Assembly: GCA_001839685.1 (NCBI GenBank)
Contig: MLAK01001333.1
Location: forward strand, 1-19,830
DNA: 19,830 nt
From: Tritrichomonas foetus
Lineage: Eukaryota; Parabasalia; Tritrichomonadida; Tritrichomonadidae
Direction: 5' to 3'
Part shown: piece by piece, positions 1 to 9,000 of the stretch
Layout: every line of letters starts with the position of its first letter
Position numbering within the stretch: position 1 is the first letter of the stretch
Program-made: the position numbers and the translations under genes
The notes under the pieces: generated by a model
What the model saw: the letters and a program-made list of their open reading frames with translations, nothing else
Databases searched by the model: none
What the model was told of the DNA's origin: nothing

Positions 1-1
1 T

Positions 2-124
2 TATGATTTCGTTGGTTTTCTCATTCATGAAATTTTCAGTTGGGATAAATTGAGCGAAGCGCAATTTATCACAACTGTATACTCTACTTTTGATCTCTCA
101 CAAACATTATTATTTTTTCAGTAG
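2..124 (+). CDS. 3' end of an unidentified plus-strand ORF (partial)
   Basis: A stop-free frame runs from the left edge of the window to a TAG at 122-124 and encodes 40 residues (begins YDFVGFLIHEIF, ends DLSQTLLFFQ). The segment mixes Trp, His, Cys-free hydrophobics and acidic residues in a helix-like pattern, and it uses more C-ending codons than the AT-rich DNA after its stop, which is what a real C-terminus would look like. No family can be named from 40 residues. A competing reading is the first codons of a minus-strand gene starting at ATG 28 (MNEKTNEI) and leaving the window; both cannot be right. The 263 bases between this stop and the next gene hold only T-rich runs and CTCACAA-type repeats. 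Confidence 0.4.
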   Translation, partial: YDFVGFLIHEIFSWDKLSEAQFITTVYSTFDLSQTLLFFQ

Positions 125-387
125 TCTATTGTTATCTTTTTCTGTTTTTTCAATCTCTCACAATCTCATTTCGAATCTCCAGATAAATTGGGCAGAATCT
201 GCAGTATTCAAAAAAAAAAGAACCCAAAATATTTTGGATGGTTCTCAAAAATTGTGAATCTGTAAATATTTGACAATAAATATATCGTATCGACTAAATA
301 CCATTTGATTTAATTGACCTATCATTTACTCAATATTTTCACCTGTTTTTTTTTAAACGAAGAATTTCTTTTTTTTTTTTGAATCTG

Positions 388-1725
388 ATGTCGAATGATT
401 TCAATTCCGAAGATTCATATAATCCCTATTCCAATTCCGGTCTAGTTTCTCACGAAGAAGATCCTTTAGCCTCTATCGTTCGTACCCACAAATTATTCCT
501 TCTCGGATACGCGAGCGGCGTTCTTGATGAAATTCCAGAAGGAGCAACCGACTCGCCTCCAAAAAACCGATGTACAGCTATGTGGACGACCGCCCAGCTG
601 ATTCGCCTCCAGTCAGAATTAATCAAAGTCAGCCTCGTCATTGACAGTTTCGCCGAAAGTATTCATCAATCGCAAGAGAAATCACTAGAAAAAATATTCA
701 ATGAACTTCAAGAGGAAGAAAACCGCCAGCCGCTCGGCTATTTCAGAATGTCAACAAATCCATCAGAATCTGAAGAATTTTACGACGAACAAATGACGCC
801 AGAACGCGAACAGACCCCAGCGCAACAGGAAGAACGACGGAAGGAGTCTCGCAGACGCCACACAAGTGATCGCGTCAAATCATTAGGAAGAACTGAACAA
901 GCGACTGAATCACAGCAAGAGAAAATGACTAAACAAGATCTTATTTGGGATAATACAGATCTTTTCATGAAGCCAATTACGAGCATCAACAAATTTTCAA
1001 GCGTTTTGGCACCTTCGAAAAAAATTGAATATCCACCTACAATTTTGACTGACCCTTTTGGCCCGCATTATTCTATATCCCTTTTACAAGATCCAGACTT
1101 GTTTCTTGATGATCCAAATAAGTCACAATTAATTATGCCTCCTCCACCGTCGCTCGATGCACGTCCGAAAGGTGTTTTTGCACAAATGCACACCCGCATG
1201 ATGGCAACAATTTTGGACATAACTCCTCAAGAGCATTCCGAATATAATCGTCACAAAAATGTTGAAGCTTACGATCTTAAGCGTGGTCAAGAATTAATAG
1301 ATAAACTAATAAATTATCAAAACAAAAACGATTCGGCACAATTAAAACTTTCTGAAAAAGCTGCACCGTTACCAACTGGGTTAGGTGTCGCTCATTATGG
1401 AATGCTTGGATTTGATGAACGATTGAAATTGGAATTACAATCTCTATCAATCATCGGGAATGACCTTCCAATGGGATTCTCTGATTGTCCTGTCAGTAAA
1501 TGTATAGAATATCAAGTTTTGAGACAAGATGAACTTGTTGCAAACACAAATAAAATCAAAGAAAGAATGATGGCACTTTTGCAGAGTAGGAGGGAAGCTT
1601 TTGATGAAGAAATTGCATATAAAAGAGACTGGGACGCTGCCCTTCAGCGATTTTTGGATAATCAAGCACAGAAACAACAATTACAGCCGCAACAATCAAA
1701 GAAGAAAAAGAAACTTACTGAATAA
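388..1725 (+). CDS. Ada3-like (TADA3/Ngg1) SAGA/ADA complex subunit candidate
   Basis: A 445-residue protein. I start it at the first ATG (388); the frame is open a few codons further up but only through a TTG. Residues 1-330 are mostly charged and low in complexity, with a Glu/Gln/Arg-rich stretch (about 105-180) and a proline patch (250-256). The recognisable part is the C-terminus, about 334-425: a 'YGMLGFDERLKLEL' helix, a short loop, then a long helix containing 'YQVLRQDELVANTNKIKERM' and an aromatic end around 'DWDAALQRFLDN'. This order of short helix (ERLKxEL), acidic loop and long RQxEL...N...K helix is that of the Ada3 C-terminal domain, which links the Gcn5 acetyltransferase module to Ada2. 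It ends in a lysine run (about 438-442) that could act in nuclear import. The Ada3 assignment is by eye and could be wrong; nothing else fits better. The product would act in the nucleus as a coactivator subunit. Confidence 0.5.
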   Translation: MSNDFNSEDSYNPYSNSGLVSHEEDPLASIVRTHKLFLLGYASGVLDEIPEGATDSPPKNRCTAMWTTAQLIRLQSELIKVSLVIDSFAESIHQSQEKSLEKIFNELQEEENRQPLGYFRMSTNPSESEEFYDEQMTPEREQTPAQQEERRKESRRRHTSDRVKSLGRTEQATESQQEKMTKQDLIWDNTDLFMKPITSINKFSSVLAPSKKIEYPPTILTDPFGPHYSISLLQDPDLFLDDPNKSQLIMPPPPSLDARPKGVFAQMHTRMMATILDITPQEHSEYNRHKNVEAYDLKRGQELIDKLINYQNKNDSAQLKLSEKAAPLPTGLGVAHYGMLGFDERLKLELQSLSIIGNDLPMGFSDCPVSKCIEYQVLRQDELVANTNKIKERMMALLQSRREAFDEEIAYKRDWDAALQRFLDNQAQKQQLQPQQSKKKKKLTE

Positions 1726-1931
1726 GTTTCATTTTTATAAGAATAAACTTGTAAGTATATGCTCATTTATCCAATCATATGTTCATTTAGTGTATAACTT
1801 TTTTATCACCGTTGGCGATCATTATTTTATTTCAGAATACCAAAATGATTTGGAGAAATGACAATTTCTGAATAATTACATTCATTCAATAATTATTGCC
1901 GCTAGTGTCAAAGTTTGATGTATTCTGACAA

Positions 1932-3454
1932 ATGCTAACTTTTTCAAAAATACATAGTATTTCGATGGAATTTCCAATTCAACTTGCTTTAAGCCATGAA
2001 AATTGGTTTAGTACATTTTTAACCATTCATCAAAAGGGTAAAAATATATATTTTAATTATGGAAATCCCAAAGAAGATCCATTATTTTCAGATTCATTTT
2101 ATTCATATAAATATATAGATATTGATGATAACGAGTCGTCAATGATATCATTCCATGGAATATCTCATCGTATAATTATATTTGAAAATAAATATGCTGT
2201 TTCCAATATATGGCTATATCTTCAAAAATTTGTAGATTTCATAAGTGTTCCAGATAAGAAGCAAAGGTTTTCGATCAACGAAAAAGATTGTAGCTTACCA
2301 GAAAAAAATTATCTCACTGAATCAGCTCAAAATTCGAATTTACTCAAAAAGAACATTGACTTAGATTTAGAAGATCCTTTAACATGGAATTTCGATCCAA
2401 CTGTTAATTTTGATTTTGCACGTTCCTCATCAGTGACATTTATTTCATTGCCTTTTACTGAAGTGAATATTGATAATATTGATGAGTATTTTGACAAAGA
2501 AACCAAAATTATTAAGACAAATAGATTATTTTCCACGATTAATATAGATAACAAAGGATATGCCAACATTTTTTGGGATTCTTTAATTGGAAAGATCGAT
2601 GAAATTTTTTTCAATGAGTATCAAAAACTCAGAAATCAATGGGTTTTAACATCTGAAAATCAATGGAATAATGATTCATCAATAAGAAAATTTGTTTCTA
2701 CATTAGAGGCAAAATTAGATTCTCTTGAAATTCAAGCACATATATTGCGTCAAGTAATGTTTGATTCTTTAATGTCATGTGTTTTTTTTTATAGTTCCTT
2801 TTTGATGGAACTATTATTTCAACATTCTAACACATAGTGTATTGTGCAAAATATGGAATTGAATTTTCTGATTTGCTTTTTCAATTTGCTTACATATTAA
2901 CTAAAACCTTTTTCATTGGCGTTTTTGAATTAGAAATAATCACAGATTTCAATGGGAATAAAACCAGTTTTGAAGATTCAGCAGCAATTATCTTTATTGG
3001 TATTTTGAAATTATATAACATGTTTATTGATAAAAGACATAAAATGTTTATCCTTCCATTAAGTTATTCAATATATTCATCAATTCAGGAAGGGATTGCA
3101 TTTTTTACACCACATGTAAAAGATTTTTTAAATAATGGTAAGATTTCGAATCTTGAATTCCTTACACAACATATTGAGAATTTATTTATTCAGGGAAGAT
3201 CTTTTTCTGAGTCACAGTTAATCATAGCATGGTTAATTACATCCGAAAACCCAAGATATCTGATAAAGTTATTCGTTGGTGCAATTATTGCAGATGTTGC
3301 AACAAAAGACGAAATTATTGAGGAAAAGAGATTGGATATTCAACACGAACTGATTAACTCGGAAATAAGTAAAGCAAATTTACGACTTTTAATCTTCAAT
3401 GTTGACAATTTAAAAGTTTTCATTGAGCTTCAACACAAAGTACGCTTCCAATAA
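1932..3454 (+). CDS. TBC-domain (RabGAP-like) protein, TBC1D15/Gyp7 type, two exons
   Basis: Two frames (1932-2778 and 2838-3454) join through a probable intron at 2779-2837 into 487 residues. Without splicing the first frame ends at a TAG that is the splice acceptor itself. After joining, the order of landmarks follows the TBC1D15/Gyp7 family: N-terminal beta-rich region; 'FWDSLIGKI' (cf. the VWxxLLG helix); 'NEYQKLRNQW' (cf. the EYxxxKxQW helix); 'QVMFDSLMS' running into 'YCAKYGIEFSDLL' across the junction (cf. the TYCxY...SDLL core); and a C-terminal helical pair ending 'KDEIIEEKR'. Such proteins turn off Rab GTPases. Here the arginine finger (IxxDxxR) is replaced by LEAKLDSLE and the glutamine finger (YxQG) is missing, so catalysis is not expected and a Rab-binding or scaffold role is more likely. 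A second ATG at 1965 is an alternative start. The stop overlaps TAAA, the usual trichomonad polyadenylation signal. Confidence 0.65.
2779..2837 (+). other. Probable spliceosomal intron (59 nt, phase 1)
   Basis: The 3' end reads TCTAACACATAG (2826-2837), matching 10 of 12 bases of the trichomonad branch-site/acceptor consensus ACTAACACACAG. Removing 2779-2837 changes the frame by exactly what is needed and joins the two halves of a TBC domain between 'FDSLMS' and 'YCAKYG', creating one Leu codon. The donor would be GTGTTT, which keeps GT and a pyrimidine at position 4 but departs from the GYAYGY consensus. A less good donor is GTTCCT at about 2794. A length near 60 nt is at the short end for trichomonad introns. 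The acceptor is well supported; the exact donor is inferred. Confidence 0.7.
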
Positions 3455-3689
3455 AATTATTAAAATGAAAAACATTAGATAAAATGATATGTGAACATAG
3501 TAGATATATTTTAGAATACATCTGCTAATTATGTGAATTCCAGCATGCAGTATCTTAGATATATTCTCTACCAAAAGTAGAATTAATAATCACAAAAATA
3601 ATAAAAAATCATTTCCCAAGAAATCCTATATTTTTAAATAAAATAATAAATATACAAAAAGATAAATCCAAGTCAAATAGTAAATGGAG

Positions 3690-4550
3690 TTATCTAAGTG
3701 GCTTTCCACTCGCCCATTTGCAATCTTCAATATCGATTTCTTTACAACTACGAGTAAATTTTCCATCTGAATGAATCAAAATTCTAGTTTCATCAAAATC
3801 AACGCTAGAAAGATCTAAATCAGGTGGACAAAACTGTTTAATATCACCTCGACCAATTTCGAAAAATCCATGAGAGGGAAAATTACCCTGTTGATGAAAA
3901 AAACTTCCTTCTATAGATTTTATTCCAAGAAGGCGAGCGAAAATTCTTTTATTCACTTTTAAGATAGTTTCATTCATCCAACTCACACCAACCAAATCTA
4001 TATATGTAGGATCTGATTGTGTTAATTTTAATGCATTAAATAACTTATGAGAAAAACGAGTACTTGCATTATTTTTTCGTTGGAAAAAATCAGTCACTAA
4101 TGAGCCAAAACTGACATTATTGGATAGCCAATTATCAGGTGGAATGAATTCAAGATCAATAGGATTAATTGACCGATTTTCATTTTTACAAGAATTAATG
4201 AAATCAAAATCTTCATGTGAATTATTTGATCCCACCATTATAGGAATTCGATTCTTTGGTTTTTGCTTCATATTAACTGATGATTTAACAGAATGAATAT
4301 TTGGTGGTGGTGTTGCTGATTGAAACGATAGTGAGGATTGAGCAATGGTAGTTGAAATTGCTCTTTTATGATTAATTAAATAATCATCTGTAAAAATAGG
4401 TGATGCAAATGGCTCCTCAAATGATGCATTCTCTGAATCTGAACCAAATTGATCAAGAGTAATTTGAAATGATTCATCATCTTCGCAAATATACTGTTGA
4501 TGTGAATTTATGAACATATCAAATGGATTAAATGAAGAAGTGTCGGACAT
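3690..4550 (-). CDS. Initiator-binding-domain (IBP39-like) protein
   Basis: A 286-residue protein whose residues about 150-235 match the trichomonad initiator-binding domain (IBD), the winged-helix fold that in Trichomonas vaginalis IBP39 reads the Inr core promoter element. Visible landmarks are 'STRFSHKLFNAL' (first helix), 'DLVGVSWMNETILKVNK' with the conserved Gly-x-x-Trp, 'FARLLGIK' (the helix before recognition) and 'SFFHQQGNFPSHGFF', the aromatic/His segment after it. Residues 1-145 are Ser/Asn-rich and probably disordered, with an acidic stretch (23-47) that could act as an activation region. The C-terminus (236-286) is short, and I see no match to the IBP39 domain that contacts RNA polymerase II. 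In IBP39 the IBD is N-terminal; here it lies in the second half. A nuclear DNA-binding role is inferred. The upstream DNA has AACTTTC directly before the ATG. The gene converges on the TBC gene across 235 AT-rich bases. Confidence 0.7.
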   Translation of the reverse strand: MSDTSSFNPFDMFINSHQQYICEDDESFQITLDQFGSDSENASFEEPFASPIFTDDYLINHKRAISTTIAQSSLSFQSATPPPNIHSVKSSVNMKQKPKNRIPIMVGSNNSHEDFDFINSCKNENRSINPIDLEFIPPDNWLSNNVSFGSLVTDFFQRKNNASTRFSHKLFNALKLTQSDPTYIDLVGVSWMNETILKVNKRIFARLLGIKSIEGSFFHQQGNFPSHGFFEIGRGDIKQFCPPDLDLSSVDFDETRILIHSDGKFTRSCKEIDIEDCKWASGKPLR

Positions 4551-5189
4551 GAAAGTTGATCGATTATGTTTTTTCTATTGGTTCAGATTTTTGAAGGATT
4601 TACATCTTTAGAAAAATAAAATATTCGAAAATTATCTTTTCAATTTTTTCAATGACCGCAGAATTCATTTCAATTTTCAATAATTGATTTAAAATAGTTT
4701 TATCTGAAAATTAAAAATATTAATGATATAAATAACTTGTGCATTAATAATATGATACCAATTAAGTATGAATTATCCATTTTGGAGAATAAAATCATAT
4801 GATTTGCGTTTGGCATAATTATTATTTTGTCAGAAGTCAAATTGCCTATTACATATTGATACTCTATACTTTTCAAATGATTTCCTACTTATTTCCAAAA
4901 TTAGAAATAGACCCAAAAAATACTGATAAAAATCATTCACATTCGAAGGTGGTTTCAAACATGGAGATATAATAAACAATCAAATTTACTTTTCTAAATA
5001 TCATAATGGTAGTATCATCTCAACAATTCTAATATTAACAACAGCTTGGAAAAAAAATCATACAAATATATTTTATATCTTTCAGAAAGATCACTTTATC
5101 AGAAAAACCTTTATCCAATACAATTCTCAAATAGTTGAACTATTATAGTTCACTATTTGATGTAACCAAAGTCTATATTTTGCTCATTA
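4551..5189. other. Intergenic gap, AT-rich, no recognisable gene
   Basis: No start-to-stop ORF of note lies here. It holds a 72-codon plus-strand stop-free stretch without an ATG (4930-5148), discussed as a finding, and a long hairpin at 5127-5160. I see no tRNA-like cloverleaf. Confidence 0.5.
5127..5160. repeat. Near-perfect inverted repeat (hairpin)
   Basis: The left arm TCAAATAGTTGAACTAT and the right arm ATAGTTCACTATTTGA pair along about 16 bp with a single bulged T and almost no loop. It lies 30 bases beyond the end of the ankyrin remnant, on that gene's 3' side. It could be a 3'-end RNA structure or a scar of a small inverted-repeat element; the sequence alone does not decide. Confidence 0.75.
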
Positions 5190-5927
5190 TTATGATAAAT
5201 CTAATTTTTTCATTATCATTTCATATTCCTTTTCTGAATCCAATGCTCCATGAGAGACTAAATATTTTTCAACAGCACGATGTCGATTGATTGATGCCCA
5301 GTAGCGTACAGTAGTATGAAAAAGAAAAAATAACATTATGAATGCATAAAGAAACGGATGACGTATAAATGACAAAAAAACTAGACTATTCAAATCAACT
5401 TTTCTCGAAATCAAAATTTTCACAATATTTAAATTTCCAGCATCAGCAGCATAATGTATTGGTTGCCAATGAAGATTTGAATAACAGCATAAATATAACA
5501 AATACTGCATTATGAACCTTTTGAGAAAACGTCATTTAATTCGAGTGGCAATTTTAATCCAACCAATGAATTAAAAATCATAATGTTTCCAGAAATAGCG
5601 GCAAAATGAATTGGTGCTCGAAAAGTAATGAAAAAACACCTTTAAAAAACAATAGAGACATTTTTATCCAAAATATTTAATTTCGCTCCCATTGCTAATA
5701 AAATATTAAAACATCGAATTGAACCATAAAAACATGCAACACTTAAAATTGGTGGATCAGCTTGAAGCTGCCAATCAAGATTTTCAGTATTTTCTTTTTT
5801 CATTTTTTGTGATTCAATTTAAATTCTATAAAAAAACTATAGTATTAGCGTTAAATGGATAAATAATCAACTTGGATAGTAATGAAGAATTGTCTTTTCT
5901 TGCTGCATCAAAGAGTTCATCAAGCAT
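5190..5927 (-). pseudogene. Decayed ankyrin-repeat protein gene (trichomonad ANK/DUF3447-like)
   Basis: Reading the minus strand, four short frames in succession carry pieces of one ankyrin protein. 5927 onward: 'MLDELFDAARKDNSSLLSKL', a helical cap, closed by a stop. 5803-5642: 'DPPILSVACFYGSIRCFNIL' then a GAKLN turn, closed by TAA. About 5620-5510: 'APIHFAAISGNIMIFNSL', closed by TAA. 5510-5190: 'QPIHYAADAGNLNIVKILIS' and, after a hydrophobic out-of-frame-looking insert, 'RHRAVEKYLVSHGALDSE'. Each unit keeps the ankyrin pattern (PIHxAAxxGNxxIxxxL) but changes of frame and stops separate them, and no junction shows the trichomonad splice motif. Ankyrin genes of this sort form very large families in trichomonads, so a dead copy is expected. 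The only intact reading, 106 residues from 5510, is unlikely to make a useful protein. The final 'EKEYEMIMKKLDLS' followed by TAA looks like the original C-terminus. Confidence 0.75.
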
Positions 5928-6004
5928 TTTCTTACTTTTTTTTAACTTGCTTCTTATTCAGAGCTTATTTGGCTACATAATGAATTCTTCGCACAACTTT
6001 TTCT

Positions 6005-9000
6005 ATGGAAGCACAAAACTTTTTGTTAAGAATTTCACGACTTTTTGAATCAACCAAAGGAAATTTAAAACGTAACGAAATGGATGATGATTATGAAGAG
6101 CTGCCTGAACATATCGAAGAACCCACGCAACAGGAAATTACCGATTATATGGTTTGGCTTGGCGCTGATGTCGAAAAAGATAAAGACTTATTTTATATTG
6201 GTCGAGAAGCCCTCGTTGCTCCACTCCCCGAAGGATGGAAATCATACCAAAAAAAGTCCGGCGGTGAACCGTTCTATTTCAATACATTAACAGGTGAATC
6301 TTTGTGGGATCATCCACTTGATTCTCATTTTCAAAAAGTGTTTAAAGAGGCAAAACAGCGAAAGTTGAGTGGCCAGTCAGCAGCATCAAGGCCGCAGGCA
6401 CAACTCGCTGGACCAAAACCAGAATCTACTGCCAATAAATCAGGTGCAAAACCATTGTTAGCAATTTCTAAAGAAAATAAAACGCCAATGTCTCTAGGGC
6501 CACTCAAAAATACACCTAAAATGAATTCACCTCCATCGTCACCAGCAGTTTCATCAAATCCAAATTCAACAAGTGTCAATCATAATTCAGCCCAAAACCA
6601 AAATAATAAAACACCAAATCCAGTTGTTGATAGAAGTGGAAATGCTTTAAACAAAAATGCACACCAAAATATGAATAATTCTTTGAAATCACAAAACAGT
6701 AAAGATGAAATTTCTAAATTATCAAATTATGGAGAAAAAGAAAAAACTCAGCTCAGAAATCAACTTGAAGCCGAATTAAATGAAATAAAAAGAAATCATC
6801 AACTCAAAATTGACGCTCTAAATAAAGCAAATAATGAAGAAGAAAAGAAACTGAAAAGTTTGAAAGAAGAGCTTCTAAATAAAAGAGAATCACTTGAAGA
6901 AGAACTCAATGCCATAAAAAAAGAACATGAAAGGAAAAAATCTGAAATGAAATCGCAGAATGGTTTAGAAATTCAAAGACTTCGCCAGCAGCTTGACGAG
7001 AACACGAAAAGGCTTAAAGACCAAATCGCTGACTCTGAACAAGAATTAAAAAATAAACAAAATTCACCATCAAAATTGTCGACTCTACATTTGAAGGATC
7101 AAATCGCTGATTCTCAAAATGCAGAATTAGACGAAATGAGAGAACAATTCGAACACCAAAAAAAGAGACTACAATCTTTGTACGACGATGAACTTGAGAC
7201 TTTAAAGCGAACACATTCCAAACGAATTGAAAATGAAAAAGCATCACTTCAAAGTGAAATTGATGACTTGAAAGTTGAATATGATAAGAAAAAGTCAAAT
7301 ATTGAAGCAGATTTTCAAAAACAATTTCGTGAATTCTCCCGAAAGCAAAATGATCAATTAGAAAAAGATATCCAAGAAAAGAAGAACGAAATTGAAGAAA
7401 ATTATCAAAAAGAAATCAAAGAAATTCAAGAAACTTTTGATAAAAAGAAAAACAAACTTCAATCTCAATTGGATGATGAAGTAAATGAAATTGCAGAAAA
7501 AACACAAGTTCAAAACGCTCAATTGAAAGAATCTTCTCAAAATCAATTGAAAATTAAATCACTTCAAAAAGAACAAAAACAAAAAATCGAAGAAATGAAA
7601 GAAAATTTCGATAATGAAATCAAAGAATTAAAGGCAAATCATAAAAAGGAAATCGAAAAACATAAACAATCAAACGAAGATGAAATTGAGTCGCTCCAAT
7701 CAACTTTGGAAAAGAAAAAATCCCAATTGGAGAAAGAAATTAAAAATTTGGAAAAAGAATTCCGAAATAAGAAAAATCAAATTGATGAAGAAAATGAGCA
7801 AGAAATTGAAGAAATCAAAGAAAATCATCGAAAACAAATCGATGAAATTCGAAATCAACAACAGAAATCTTTAACTCAAGCACAAAAAGCGGAATTAAAT
7901 CAAATGAAATCAAATTTCGAAGATCAAAAGGAACAATTGAAAGAAGATCTTGAAAATAAATTAAATGATATTAAAGAACTATATCAGACAAAAATTACAA
8001 AAATGAAACAAGATCAAAAGAAACAATTAAACGAGGCACATTCAGAATCAATTCAAAAATATCAACAAGAATTTGAAGAACAAAAAAATCGAATTTCTAT
8101 GCAATTTAATGCAGAAATTGAAAGCTTGAAAACTCAACATGAAACAAGAGTCTTCAATTTGAAAGAAAAACAACAACAGCAACTTAATTTAACTCAAAGT
8201 TCGGAACTATCTAAAATGAAAAATGATTTCATTGATCAAAAATCTGAATTAAATGAACAGTTCGAAAATGAAATAAAAGATTTAACAGCCACTCATAAAA
8301 AGAAAATAAATAAATTGAAAAAAGACCAGCAGAAAAAATTAAATAAAATTCAAGCAGATTTCGAAGAAGAAAAAGCACAATTAACTGAAAGTCATGAAGA
8401 AGAAATTGAGGAATTAAAAAATCAACAACAAAAAGGACTGGAAAAATTAAAATCCTTGAAATTCAAACAATCTCAACAAATCTCTTCACAGGAAGAAGAA
8501 TTAAATTTATTACAATCGGAATTTGATTCTAAAAAAGCGAAAATGAATGCACAATTTCAAATGGAAGTCAACAATGCAAAATTGATGCACCAACGAAACA
8601 TGGAACAAATCAAACTTATGCAACAAAATGAAATGATATCAAATGCAGAAATCGAAGCATTTAGAGCTAATTTAAATCAATCAAAATTGGAGGAAAGACA
8701 AAAATTCCAACGTGAAATAGAAGAAATGAAAGCCCAACATGAAGAAAAAGTTGAGAAAAAGTCGGAAAAATATCAAAATCAACTCAAAATAATGAAAATG
8801 AATTATGAGCATGAAATTGAATTAACAAAAGCCAAATATGAATCAGAAAAATTAAAACTTGATCTCGAACAAAATTCCCTTCAAAACAACGAAAATGAAC
8901 CCAATAATCATTCTAACCCAAACTTTATTACCAATATTCAAAATAAAAGGAAATCAAATCAAATCTTGATGTTTTCATCTTCAATTCCATTTAGTATTAA

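Noticed and set aside
351..380. T-runs before the first complete gene as a promoter element
   Set aside because: Homopolymer T-runs occur throughout the noncoding DNA here and give no positional signal; TCATTTACTCA at 322 is only a partial Inr match, 64 bases upstream.
1601..1861. 86-codon plus-strand frame over the end of the Ada3-like gene
   Set aside because: Two thirds overlap a better supported gene in another frame, and its composition is Asn/Phe/Lys low complexity.
3500..3580. Direct repeat of AGATATATT between convergent genes
   Set aside because: A nine-base AT-only word is expected to recur by chance in this composition.
5642..5927. Introns as an explanation for the ankyrin frame breaks
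   Set aside because: No junction shows the TAACACA-AG acceptor seen in the TBC gene, and several breaks fall within repeats, so decay is simpler.
6072..6080. TAACGA, like the Myb recognition element, just before ATG 6080
   Set aside because: It lies within the reading frame if 6005 is the start, and six bases are too few; it was not used to move the start.
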